Shown here one piece after another: positions 46,436 to 58,225 of a stretch of DNA of 64,000 nt. The stretch lies in assembly GCA_008973525.1 (NCBI GenBank), contig WACJ01000522.1:1798001-1862000 (forward strand). Direction: 5' to 3'. The translations under genes were made by a program, and so were the position numbers. The stretch is from Stenopsyche tienmushanensis. Its lineage: Eukaryota > Arthropoda > Insecta > Trichoptera > Stenopsychidae. Within the stretch, counting starts at the first letter, position 1. Each line of letters starts with the position of its first letter. The notes under the pieces are model-generated. The model was not told where the DNA came from and searched no databases. It saw only the letters and a program-made list of their open reading frames with translations.

Positions 46436-47611
46436 ATGGCAATGCATTGATGCCATCGCGCTATAATCGTTTCGGCATTATAATAAACCTAAATCAATCG
46501 AGCAATACAAGAGTCCGATGATTTTTAGCAATAGAATTAATTGTTGCATTGTAAAATTAGATTTCCGCACATTCATCGTTCGTTAACGTCGAAAAAGCTT
46601 TGCAATTTGTCAGGTTTGGGATCACGTTCGTGTATTGAAATTAGCGAACAAAGGGCGCTGCCATTGTAAACCATGAAACAATCGCTTACTCTTAAGAAAC
46701 ACTCTTAATCTATTAGTGTTAATGCTATCTTTTGTTCTTTAGCGGAGGTGCCCGATTGGCCTCTGCGACCTCATGAATTCTGTACAACCTTCCTATAAAT
46801 ATACTGGGGTATATTCGACGAAGACTATACAATTTCGCAGTGTAAATCTATCGAGTCGAAGTTGTACATTACAACAAAATTTAATTTCCAGATATTTTTC
46901 TCAAAGATATCCTCCACTGAATACACGTGGTAAATTAAATAAACTTGATTACTGCGGCTGACCCTCTTAGGTCGGGTTGCAATCCATTTAACATTCGACC
47001 ATCATGCATTTTGTAGTAGTTTAATTTACATCGCTCGGAATGAGCGCTCTCATTCCACTTTTGTTTTGTGTGTTTATCAAAGCACTCCGATTGTGCGGGA
47101 TATAAATTCATTGCTTATGCTAGAGTTTTCCTAAAATAAAAGCGAATAAACAGATTAGCATTGTAAATATAAATCGATCGGAAGAACGTCTTGATCGGTC
47201 AGTTCGACAATTAGAAGTCGAAGAAAGACGATTTGTGCGTAATGGACGTTCTCATTGACGACTAATGCGTTTGTGATGTTCCGGAAGTCACGAAGACAAT
47301 AAGGTGAAACTTTGATGCTAATAAGTGAAAATGGCCGCAATAAAGGAACGGGACGAACCTGAATCTTCTCATCTTCTTAGACGAGTTAGGCTCTAATTAG
47401 AAACCACAAGTAATCCTACGCCGACACCCTCGTGAGCGATCTTAATTATCACTCTTGCGGAGTTCGTCTCATTCCCAAGACGTTTCTTTGAGATATTCCG
47501 AGATCAAACGAATTAATTGTTTATAAAAATTAGTTGTCTTTAGCTCAAAGACCGTCTTTTAATGAGATGCCATTGATTTAGAGAAACAATATTTTTGGTT
47601 ATGATATTTTA
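46436..47611. other. Unassigned DNA
   Basis: Slightly less AT-rich in places (46730-46990, 47340-47480). A 62-codon frame at 46773-46961 has no domain. It could be unique host sequence. Confidence 0.4.
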
Positions 47612-48085
47612 CGAGGTAGTCCCAGAAGTGCCCGACCTAATAAAGAAAACATGTTTCGTTCGTTATTATAAATCAATACAAAAACTCGGCTTTATTGCCA
47701 TGAAACATCGCCAAACACTTGATTGAAACATCCCCACGATGCTGTTTGTGTTCCATTGTGAGCAAATGTGGCGCCCACCTTACGCACAGCTTTATCATAT
47801 CCAAATTTTCAATCAATATACAGTATTTTATGAATTGTGTACCATGTCCAGCACTTCAATCGATGTTCATACAATACCATTTTGAAGATTTTATTGACCA
47901 TATCTGGGATTTTATTGTCCTCATTTGGTCGACCACTGCGATGTTCGTCTTGATAACTCGTACGGCTTCGTTTAAACTCTGCCACTCAATATTTTACTAT
48001 TGTAAACGATGATCTACTCGGATCATGATTTTTCGACGCAATTTTCGCCTTTATAAATACCAAGGGTGAATGGGAATAAAGCTAT
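47612..48085 (-). mobile_element. mariner remnant, same subfamily as 34591
   Basis: Begins CGAGGTAGTCCCAGAAGTGC after TA, the terminal repeat of the 34591 element. Minus-strand coding remnants include MIKLCVRWAPHLLTMEHKQH and IKCLAMFHGNKAEF, joined by shifted frames. The parts with the catalytic residues are gone and the other terminal repeat was not found. Confidence 0.78.
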
Positions 48086-49816
48086 GATATTGATATAGAA
48101 AAATATCAGAATGTAGCCAAATTTGAAAATAAATTCAAGTTTAAAATTGCAAATATTTTGTTAACTTGCCCAAACAATTAAAATCATTATATTGAGAATC
48201 GATAAAGATATGGCTTCGGTAACACTTGATTCGGTGGACGCTTTATGTTTAACTTTTCCAATTAGGATAGACGTGTGATCTCTTTCGTTGAAAAAGTTCA
48301 GAATTCTCACATCTAACTATCAAAACAATCAGTCATCAATCAAAAAGTTACATAGATTATATTTTCTTGTAAAAATTGTTAATATATATGAAATAAGTCA
48401 GAACAGAGATGCTTTGTGAATGTTGCTGGTTAAGGAAACATTGATTTAGCAGACTATTCGAGAAATAATAAATATCTGCACGAGGTAATGGAAAACCGTC
48501 ACATAAAAGCTATATCCTTGAGAAAGTCTCCTATTGAGATACATCCAATAACGGATATGGCATCTTAAGAAGAAGATATAAAATTGCATCTGTGCAGAAT
48601 TTTGGTCGGTGGCTGCAAATGCATCGGAATGATTTCGTAATTTAGATGCAAATCGTACGTCGTTATATTCTTCGAGTCGTATTTAGAAATCAGAGTAGGC
48701 AAAACCTAATTCTATATCACTTTATAGTTATGACGACAAAAACTCGCGCGAGAAATGCAATTTCACCTCGTAATTACGTCATGAGCGCCGCTAAATCTTC
48801 GTCAGATTTCGATGGCAACGAACCAGTCTCTCTTCTCCTGCTCGAATCAGACCCAGGAAACGGAACTGGTCAAACCAGACGCTCTATCTTTTGCTGTCGC
48901 CAAATCCGTGTCGATTAAAAAAGCACACAAACAAACAAATCTGTGGCCAAATTGCCAATCGGCAATAGCGCAATTTAGCTAATTGCCCATAGTCCCGACT
49001 TTCCCTTTTATGCGGCCACACGTCTAAACATAATTCTTCCAATGAGCTACTAATTCTAAATCAAAAAGGGTACGAATCGAGTAAAAGTTTCGGCTCTACG
49101 ACCAGTCTATTTGATGAATAGACGTCTATTTAGGTTAATGAGGAACCCAATTGTACCCTCCAAATTACCTAAGATGGGAAACACAAATACATTTTTAGAC
49201 AAATACACGATAATATAAAATAATGCAGAGAATTGCTATGAAATCAAATGAAAAAAACCAAGGAAAAATACAGGGCCATAGATATAATAACAGAGACTTC
49301 TCACTGTCCGGGACTTTATTCTATTAATTGAACCATGGGGCACTTATTATTCTGATCAAATTGAATAGTATAAATGCAATTAATATGTAATTTTAGTAAT
49401 TTTCATACATGTAGTATTTCTTGACAAATGGGATTAAAGCGAATCCAATTATGCGAAATTGTTTTTTTAGTCATATTTTGGTCATTAATTGTATACATAT
49501 TAGTAGTAACTTTGCAAGAGATTTGTTGATATTGAAAAATGAAATTAAATAATGATTAAATACTTAATAGTTTTAGCTGTTGTCAATTTGCACAATTATC
49601 CAGAGTCCCGCATTTCTTGATGGAAATGGTGTTTACAGAGGTGGATTATTACTATCCATAAATCTCATTTATCCATACAATATTATAAGCAATAAGACAA
49701 TGTTTGATAATGTATCATAACGATGTTTTGCGCTTTGGGTTGAGTTAGGTCAAGATCCGACTTAAAATATAATAATACCGAGTAGGGTGACCAAACTTTT
49801 GTTCATTACTGATGAC
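48086..49816. other. Unassigned AT-rich DNA
   Basis: A plus-strand frame at 48646-48918 (90 codons) includes a GC-richer part but shows no recognised domain. No shared repeat is seen. Confidence 0.4.
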
Positions 49817-50467
49817 TAGGGAATCCAATCACGAAGCAAAATTTCGATCCCGGAACTTCGGGATTGCATTAGACCATCCCGGGATTAGTAGAGGTATCGT
49901 CATCAGATATTTAAATGCTGCTTTGACTTGATGACCGCGTGAGCACCCATTTTCGTATAATACCTTCAATGGGACTGATAAAATTCCTTTCTGCTGAGAC
50001 ACGGACTAAAACTCGCAAAATTCCCGATTTCCCGACAAATTATTTATTTCCGTCGCTGCAGATATATACTTATATACTATGATACTTTGATGTGATTCAT
50101 AATTATATTACGGAGAAATGCGAAAATTCTGAACCCCGTATCTATTATATTTCATATCGATATTCCCATTATTAGAGTCGATGTGTAGTAAATACATCAC
50201 CGGTAGGGAAAGATTAATATAACAATTTGATAAACTAATATGTACTGTATATATGTATAAATAGATTAGACAGATACTGCCTCTAGGCGTCATCTAAGAT
50301 CGCCAATTTGTAGTTACGCCATTGTTTTCAAGCGTTCAGATTTCGGCGGGAATATCTCGATTTAGTAGCCTTCATCGTGCTGGTTAGGTGTACGATTTCT
50401 GTTAGATAAAAATTGCAATCCCGAATTTTTCAGGATTACGCTTACTAGTCCCGGGATTCATAGGCAC
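49817..50467 (-). mobile_element. hAT-type MITE, family A copy 6
   Basis: Inverted copy with the clearest outer end: TAGGGAATCCAATCACGAAG, then CCATCCCGGGATTAGTAGAG. It retains the full right part (GTGAGCACCCATTTTCGTAT), the core and the TAGTTACGCCATTG segment, and stops at TAGGCACTTTT, just short of the left terminal repeat. CTGATGAC (49809-49816) is the candidate target duplication. Confidence 0.8.
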
Positions 50468-50744
50468 TTTTAGGTGAAAAATTAAATTTTAATTATCTAA
50501 GAATTTTGGTCGAAAAATATTGAATCGTTTACTTGACAGCACGTGCTCGTGCACTTGGCGTAACGACACGTTGATTTAGGTAAGAAAAGGTTCTTCTCGG
50601 AATTAATTCTTAGCTTTACAATAGTATGTTTCCACTTGCTTAAAAAAATGAAATTCTTAAAATGAGTGAAAGCATATTAAACCCCTAAAGAGGTAAGATA
50701 CGGAGTTGAAGAGAGTATCTTCCAAGTTGGAGATTGTGAATGGG
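50468..50744. other. Unassigned AT-rich DNA
   Basis: I see nothing recognisable here. Confidence 0.35.
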
Positions 50745-51040
50745 AAACAAAGACGGAGAGAGTATCTTGCGTACATCGTACGATTGTACAGATCGTTAAC
50801 CCAAATTTATCGATTAATAATGATACGTGAATGATATAATGAATCGATTCCAAGTGTGTTTATGCGAAGAATTGACCAAATATTGTGTGCTATCGATAGT
50901 GTTTATATATTTACGTACAAACTTTATACACGCTGCGACGGTCCTGACAGATAAGTGAATTTGTACGAATGGCGGACATACAAATATAGCATCTAAGTTT
51001 ATGATGATTTAAAATTAACTCGCTTCTCAAAGAGCTGACA
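50745..51040 (+). repeat. Rep-B copy, partial
   Basis: AAAGACGGAGAGAGTATCTTGC, split here as AAAGACGGAGAG and AGTATCTTGC, corresponds to the left part. TGTGCTATCGATAGTGTTTA, ACACGCTGCGACGGTCCTGA and ACATACAAATATAGCATCTA correspond to the right part. The central segment is shorter than in the 16.1-kb copy. Confidence 0.55.
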
Positions 51041-52570
51041 AGAAAGTATCCTAATCTCGCGGCAAAAATAAAAGTTGAAGAGGAGTGCGATTCGATGAAT
51101 CCTGCATAGAATCATTCATAGAAATTATCCTTTATAACACCGAGCTTTGCTTTGTAATAATATTTTTACACTCTCACAATATTGAGGTCACAATTTTTTG
51201 CTCAAATATATCGATGCTGCAAACGGAAGCAGAATATCAAGTTTTTCAGTGCCGATATCATCGCTTTTTTTCGTTTTGAGTGTCATACATAATCGAAAAC
51301 CGGAAAAATATGAACCGATTACGTAATTCGCAATTTATTTAATAAATACGCAATGATTACAAATCGAAAAGTGTTAATTTCGATTCAAAAATGCGCTTGG
51401 ATTTGTGGATGAATGCAAATTTTGTTAAAATATCTCCCATATACAGGCAATATAATATACACAAAATTATGAGGAAAAAAAGCCCGTAAGTAATGAGCAC
51501 TTGTATATAATGCTTATGGTTGACATCGATTGCCAGCCCGATAGGAGAAAGCCTTCATATTTATTGGAAATATCAAATATAACGGGCGCACCTTACCCTT
51601 AAAACGTCAATATTCCATTTTGTATTATGGCTGAAAATTGGTCAGCTTCGGATGAAATTGTCAATTTCGTTTAGTGGTACAAATATTATGTGAGCCAAAT
51701 TTTCTCGCGAGCTTTTCCCAAATTTCAAGCCTTTGCAAAGAATTTGTCCGCCAAAGGCACAGTCGCCGCATAAATAGTCGAAATGTCTCATGGAAGAGAT
51801 TCGATCCTTGGGTCGGTCCGTATCAGAAGACTCCCGAGGAATGTCGATAGGTTTTTGGTCGAGACCGCCCGTCGTCAACTTATGTAATACACCGATAGAA
51901 CAAAGAGTCGAGACGAGACTTCCCGTCCTGCAGACGAAGGAATCGAACCCGCTGCGCTCCCGCAAAAAGGCAAAGACAAACCTGTTTTCGAACAGTCCTA
52001 CATTTAATAGATAACAATGTATTTTGTTTTCTGTGGTTTTTTCATCACTTTGGAATCGAACGCCTAAAAAAAGATTACCACAACGATAGTTGACATGCGT
52101 GCCCAGAGTTCACTTCATCATCTGAGCATGCGCAGATGCAACCAATTATTAAATTTTCTGATGTATTTATCCGATATTAAATGTTCCACTAATCAGATCA
52201 AAAATGTTGCAATGCGTGCAAAAATGAAATAAATAATAACGCAGTAAATTACCATCATTAAAATATTTGATTGTCATATTCGATTGCAATATTTTGATAT
52301 AATATCAACACATATTATACAATAAATGAAGATTATGACTTTGGTAAAATGCAGATATTTCATAACATTGAATAGGCACTTCTTAAGGCAATAGTTCCAA
52401 TTTAAAAATGATGCAAGCAAATTTGGTTAATAACTACAAATATATTATGAGCCATTGTGTTTGTAAAGCTATTAATAACATCATATTGAAGGAAAAAATC
52501 CATCAATGTTTTGGAGCAACGAGCGACTAAAATAAATCAAGGACTTGTTCAGGTCATGATTATAGGACCC
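51041..52570. other. Unassigned DNA with one GC-richer patch
   Basis: At 51640-51990 base composition rises. A minus-strand frame of 107 codons (51965-51642) and an overlapping plus-strand frame occur there. The minus-strand frame has no domain I recognise. No exon structure is evident. Confidence 0.35.
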
Positions 52571-52574
52571 AAAG

Positions 52575-52860
52575 AACCTCCTGTGATTAGTCTGCGCAGC
52601 ATGAGTCAATCTTGTATATCAATAAATGAACTTTAACACTGTTGTTTGTAAAACTCGGTCGAAAACGTCACAAAATAATAAAAGAGATTGTAAATATAAT
52701 AATATTGCATTAGAAAGACATTAAAAATTAAGTGCTTTGGATTGCAATATTTAAGAATATTCAGACGTGTAGGGGTACCTTTACAGCACGATCTTGCCAT
52801 CGATGTACAAGTATAGGATGAGATGCAAGACGCTTTCTCCGTCTCCGATTCACTAATCTC
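52575..52860 (-). repeat. Rep-B copy, inverted and partial
   Basis: GTCTGCGCAGCATGAGTCAA and GAACTTTAACACTGTTG (right part), then GTGTAGGGGTACCTTTACAG and GATCTTGCCATCGATGTACA (left part), ending at TCTCCGATTCACTAA. It stops before the CGCATATATGCG palindrome, at the same place as the copy near 40190. Confidence 0.55.
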
Positions 52861-53516
52861 CGCACAGATCTGACACCACCGGAATTCTTTGTTTAAGGAT
52901 ATACAAAAGAATGAATTTACATGACAGATGTGCCTATAAAAGAAAGGAATAAGCGCCACTTTGCAAAAACGAAAGAGGATATACTACTTCAAACAACTAC
53001 AATTAAAATAAGGAAAAGTTGTCGTGTATGCTTACGAAGCAGAGTTGGCCAATTTGTGCAAATTTTGTAAATAAATTTGACAAAAACATCATAAGCATAA
53101 AAAATAGTTTCTTAATACTGATCCTGCCAAACTGGTACACCTTCAAGTTTAACGACTTATTGAATGATTTGTATGACATGTAGTATATCGTTGAAAAGGT
53201 TATAATTTAGAGAACTTTTTAAAATTAAACCAAGTATAAAATACTTGTTAGTTTTTTGTTTAAAGAATTTAGAAGTTGATATTTCTCATTCGTTTACACA
53301 TTTTATTTGACTTTGGAAGCTCAGTAGTAATTTGTTTTAAACCAATTACATTAAAAAATTATTTATTTATATCAAAAATATATTTCAAAATACAAAAACA
53401 TTTATTTCGTGCTATTATAAACACAAATTAAAAAGTTATGATAATTTAAAAGTGAAATTTTGGGTAATCAAAATATTGATAAAAATATCTATTTCGATGA
53501 CCTTGACACTTAGGAC
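52861..53516. other. Unassigned AT-rich DNA
   Basis: No recognised motif in about 650 bp. Very AT-rich from 53090 onward. Confidence 0.4.
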
Positions 53517-53990
53517 CAGGAAATCCAATCCCGAACCAAAATTTCGACCTCGGGATTTCGGGATTGCATTAGATCATCCATTTTCATCACCCATTTTCGT
53601 ATAACATCATCAATGTGACATGGATTAAAACTCACAAATTCCCGATTTCCCAACAAATTATTTATTTCCGTCACTGCAGATGAATACTTACATATCATAA
53701 TACTTTGATGTGATTCGTACTTATATTACGGAGGAATACAAAAAATTTAAACCCCGTATCTATTATATTTCATATCGATATTCCCATTATTAGAGTCGAT
53801 GTGTAGTAAATACATCACCGGTAGGGAATGGTTAATATAACAATTTAAAAAATGTATTTGTACTGTATATATATATATATATATAGATTAGATAGTTACT
53901 GCGTCTAGGCGTTGTCTATGTTCGCTAATTAGTAGTTATGTCACTGTTTCCAAGCGTCCAGATTTTGGCGGGAATGTCTCAATTTAGTAG
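53517..53990 (-). mobile_element. hAT-type MITE, family A copy 7
   Basis: Inverted copy starting CAGGAAATCCAATCCCGAAC, with a CAGG start as usual for hAT ends. A deletion removes about 60 bases after GATCATCC relative to copy 6. It holds a TA dinucleotide run at 53866-53886 in the middle and ends at TTTAGTAGCCT, so the opposite terminal repeat is missing. Only about 40 bases separate it from the next element. Confidence 0.75.
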
Positions 53991-54225
53991 CCTTGTGCAA
54001 AAAATTGCGCAAAACATCCCGTATATGATTTAAGGCGTCTTCTCACTTTACAAATTTAAAAAAATCGATTTTTATTTTATTTTATATTTTGAAAGTACAT
54101 ATCTTCAAAAATGTTATATCGAAATTTCATAAAGATCGTACGAGTTTAACTACATTTTTGGGTGACTACCTGAGAGCACCCGGCTGCAAACGTATTGTTC
54201 AGACTCATGGTGCAAGTACAAGAAA

Positions 54226-54435
54226 GTGGTAAAAAACAATCAGATAGAAATTTTTAAACATCCTTCTGCTCTAGCTGAGGATGTTCACAAGGTTTTGAAA
54301 CCAATTTATGAAGATTTTCGGAGGAAATACCCAAAACAACAACGAGTGTTTCAACAGCTGTGTCTGGGCAATTTTTCTGCAACCAAAATTTTAAACGCGT
54401 TTATCTCAAAACAAGGTTTTTCGGTGGCTTGTTGA
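54226..54435 (+). pseudogene. Transposase fragment inside the TTAA element
   Basis: The first half, HPSALAEDVHKVLKPIYED, matches the family segment. From FRRKYPKQQ onward the frame no longer matches what should follow (the DLS..LL.RCL block), so either a deletion joins it to non-coding sequence or a shift occurred. Too little is left for catalysis. Confidence 0.6.
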
Positions 54436-54498
54436 TGAAATTTCGGAAACTATCTGGCCAATTGTCATGAAATTTGAATGACATATTCTCCATAGTTA

Positions 54499-54662
54499 TG
54501 GCTATAGCGCATATCATCAGATTTTTGAAATTTTGATTTTAAGTAATATTTTTTTACAAAAAACTCCAAAAAAAAACGCGATTTTTTTTACTTTTTCGAA
54601 AAACGTGCGCCATTTTGTTATTTTCGCGAATATCAAAAATCTGATGATATGCGCTATAGCCA
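54499..54662. repeat. 30-bp perfect internal inverted repeat
   Basis: GGCTATAGCGCATATCATCA onward (arm 54499-54528) is exactly complementary to the arm at 54633-54662, across a spacer of about 104 bases rich in A and T runs. It lies inside the TTAA element and would fold into a long hairpin in RNA or single-stranded DNA. Confidence 0.85.
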
Positions 54663-54919
54663 CTGATATACTAAATCTAAAACTGTTTTATTTTTTTGTT
54701 TCAAATGACCCATCTCGGAGATACCATCAACAAGCCACGATGCTACTGTTTTATTATAATAATTGTTCAAAAAAATAAAAATACATTTTTTTCATATACT
54801 TGAAAGATGTGTTTATTACATAAGTTCCATTTTATTTCATAATTTTTAGCGAAAATCCTCGAAAAAAAATCGTGAAAATAGCCTATTTTTGAAGCGCCTA
54901 AAGTGAGAAGACGCCTTAA

Positions 54920-57077
54920 GATCAACGGCATTTCTCAATGAAATGGTTTGTTCGCATGTCGATTTAAAACAAATTAGGCCCCCGAATATCATTGTTTATT
55001 TAATACCTGATCGGCTTGAGTTTTGAGTAGGCCACGGGAATCAAAGCAAATATTTGCATGGTCGTTAAGTCCCAATTGGCGTCCTAGAATTTATTAATTC
55101 TGGTGTCCCAAAGCATCGATGCCATTAGCGATTGATTAATAAATAACGACTCATTTCGCGCATCCGGCGCCCACGGTTAAACGGACACCTTTTGCTTCGT
55201 TTTTTGGCAGAATATATACGAATCCAGACGCATGATATGGCGCAGGAAATTCGCGCTATATTGTGCGTTGTAGAAAAATGGAAAATATTTATTATATTCG
55301 TTGCGCCCCGGGAGATTTGTATTCGAAGGGCTATATAGTTTATGGATGTTATTTATAGTGATGGATGGGACCTAATTTAAGGATATATATTAAATGCCCA
55401 CAAAACCGACGAGGGTTAACACCGACTATAATCGACATTTTTCAACGCACATCTTCCAACCGGCCGTGATTAATTGACGTTTTTCATTTATATAACTGTT
55501 CAATGCAACGCGTAAAAAGCGTAATTTTTGGCATTTATAACGCTTTAACTGTGGCCGTGGAGTTTGAATATTTTAGAGAATTGCTAAGTATCTCAAAGAA
55601 TATTTAATTTTATACTTAAGAGGCAGACATTTAAGACGGTATAGAAACAAATTTAATATTTATGTCTTCAATTTAGGCTATTATAGATTAGTACAAAAGG
55701 TGTTAATACTCATGGGCTTATCTAAAATGAGATAAAATATTTGCCATTTTTCGATCATATGATACAGTAGTATGAATATTTATTGTGTGTGTATCCTATT
55801 TATAAATAAATAAATCAATGAACACATAGAACAAATCCTTTGTTCTGCTGAAAGATGAAAATCAAACACATCAAATGTGAGTTTTCCGACCGGAGTTTTC
55901 CAGTCGTAACTTTGACGCTTTGGCGATATTAATTTCATTGAACAAACGTTTTAATTATGCAATAATTGAAAATGAGTAAATATCTCAGTTCAACAGCATC
56001 ATTAAAATGGCTCAGGTGTCATTGAGTATTATTTCGAGTTCATTTACTGTCTGCAAAAGTTAAACGCTATGTCTAAATAAAATTTATATCGATCGACAAA
56101 ATCAATACTATCGATATAATAGGCAATTTCCCAAATGGACGCATACATTTTCTTTCATATTGTGAAAACTTTGTTTAAAAAAGATTAATCATTATATTCC
56201 AGGTATGCTCTAGATCGCTAGAAAGAAAAGTAATTACTGTTAAAAACAAGGACAACGTATATATTACCCGTTGGTTTTCCTCGGAGAGAGCTTAAAAGTC
56301 GCTTTTACGTATTTATACAGGCTGCATACTCGAGGCAAGGGCTTAAAGATATTATCCATCTATTTTTCTCCTATTTATTTTAGTTTTTAACGAGTGCAAT
56401 TCGCAATGAAATATTTCAGCAAAATTACGATCCATGACGAAATTTAGTCTGAGATGAAATCGAACATTTCGACATGATTTCGCCGAGAGTTTTCCGGTGT
56501 CGAAATTCATACAAAATGGAAGGGTTGTGTTCATCGAAAATTATTTTTAAAAAAGCTCATTGTTGCTGTCGTTTTCGATTGCGCAATGATCTATGAGAAA
56601 GTAAGTTTTGATTCGAATTAGATAACAATGCGATCGTTTTATTGCGACACATAAAATGTCGCAAAGTGAACCGTGAGAACGCCCGCAAGATTCTCATATC
56701 CTTATCTCGATCGTTCTTTCCTGGTCGTACTAAAGCGTGTTCTCTTACATAAAAATTCATATGGCATAAAAACAATAACTTGGCAAATTTTTATGGTGTT
56801 TTTATTGTTCAATTTGAGTGTTTTCGACGCATAAATACAATTTTGTATTTAATTTCTGTTAACAAGTTATACATATTTAAATTATTAATAACGCGTATCA
56901 TGGCACCCATCGGTGACTGCCATAAATTACTACCATAGCAGCCATTGGTGACTGCCAATTATTGAATCGAGGGAAATTAAAATATAATCCGGATTTTCGC
57001 TGTACAAATTTATAAGATCTAATGTAAGTTAATTTTATTATACCTATATTATTTAAAAAAGTAAAAACAATAAGTTG
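54920..57077. other. Unassigned DNA, probably unique
   Basis: Over 2 kb with no terminal repeats and no repeat shared with the window. Minus-strand frames at 56352-56534 and 56557-56775 have no recognised domain. GTGACTGCCA occurs twice at 56912 and 56950, a tiny direct duplication. Confidence 0.4.
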
Positions 57078-57270
57078 TCAAAGTTTTATCGCAATCGGAT
57101 GAACGGTATGGCAGCGCATTAAATACGAACAAACAAATTTTTATTTTTGTACATTAGACTATGCCTATGTTATTCGTGCAATCTTTAGCAATAAGTGGAC
57201 GAAGTTTTATTGCAATCTGATGAACTGTATGGCAGCGCATTAAATACGAACAAACAAATATTATTTTCTT
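57078..57270 (+). repeat. Tandem pair, about 119-bp unit
   Basis: AAAGTTTTATCGCAATCGGA (57079) and GAAGTTTTATTGCAATCTGA (57198) begin two similar units. Both contain TATGGCAGCGCATTAAATAC and GAACAAACAAA. The wording resembles the 3' ends of insect non-LTR elements or Helitrons, where such text precedes a simple repeat, but no class can be fixed. Confidence 0.65.
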
Positions 57271-57343
57271 ATATTAAGAATAGATATATAAAAATACAAA
57301 TTGAGTGTCTTATTTTTACACATAGTTTCCTTCATTAGAAATA

Positions 57344-58225
57344 CAGTATGCCCTCAATTATCCGAGCTAATGTTGAGGGGGAATAATTGAAAAACACGGA
57401 TAATCCGAACCATCAAATTTTCACTTAGTTTCGAATATAAATTTCTAAAGCTATTTGCCCTTTTGTTCAGCTTAATCTAGAAATGTTTTAACATAATTCA
57501 AAGCCATTTTATAACTAATTAATTCGGTCATAAAAGCAAATTGTTTTACAAGGAGATAACAAAAAATATTTTGTAGCTAGCATTAGATAGTTAAAACATT
57601 CCAAAAATCGATGTTTAAAGGTTTTCATTTTTTATAACTACTTTAACCATTGTGCTTATGACATTAATTCTATAATAATTACAAGTACTCCTTTAAAAAA
57701 AATCCGGATTACAAGGGGTCAGTACTTTATAGTCCGACAATGTCTTGCAAAAATTTTGTCGGATTACCACATTACAGATCTACTGTGTATCATTTGCTTT
57801 AGTCTTTTCAAAATGTATTAAATCTGTTTCCATGTCAGAAAGTATTGCTGGCTTTACTTTTGGCCTTAACTTTTGTGTTATTCTAAATATAACATACAAT
57901 ATCATTATTTTTTTCCAGGGCTTGATTAAAAATTTTGACGATAAAAGCATTTCGTTGATGTTATTCGTATAACGCCTTAGTCCATTGGCTAGAACAAAGA
58001 TGTCATATTAGGGGGCAGAAATTTTGAAAACCTTAAGTTCATCGTTTGTTTTCAATATGCTTTCGTTTGGATGAAAATGAAAATCCATTTAATTTTGAAG
58101 CAATCTTTAAAAATATCAATATCACAGACAGTTATCCTTTTTTTGTTAATGTAAATTGATTTTAAAAAAATAATTAATATTTTTCAAGCACGGATAATCC
58201 GCAAATCGGATAAGAAGCTAAGATA
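57344..58225. mobile_element. Tigger/pogo-like remnant region
   Basis: The left end CAGTATGCCCTCAATTATCC follows TA and is trailed by AAACACGGATAATCCGAACC. Inner end-like sequences occur at 57690-57724 (AATCCGGATTACAAGGGGTC) and 57755-57785 (GTCGGATTACCACATTACAG). The right part AGCACGGATAATCCGCAAAT near 58185, in inverse, matches the start of the region at 60630. Several ends in a row suggest either a compound element or two nested ones. A 75-codon frame at 57745-57972 has no recognised domain. Confidence 0.5.

Larger units (their letters stand above)
54034..54915 (+). mobile_element. TTAA-flanked DNA transposon with transposase scrap
   Basis: Flanked by TTAA (54030-54033 and 54916-54919). 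The ends GGCGTCTTCTCACTTTA and TAAAGTGAGAAGACGCC are perfect 17-bp inverted repeats. A plus-strand stretch at 54226-54310 reads NNQIEIFKHPSALAEDVHKV and LKPIYED, the segment that precedes the RCLGG region in Kolobok/Mutator-like transposases, as in the pseudogene at 41818-42387. TTAA targets and GGCG ends suit Kolobok rather than piggyBac. Perfect ends suggest a fairly recent insertion by a partner enzyme. Confidence 0.82.

Noticed and set aside
51930..51960. Possible tRNA gene from a T-arm-like GGTTCGATTCC on the minus strand
   Set aside because: The five-base stem around the loop does not pair well and no acceptor, D or anticodon arms could be placed.
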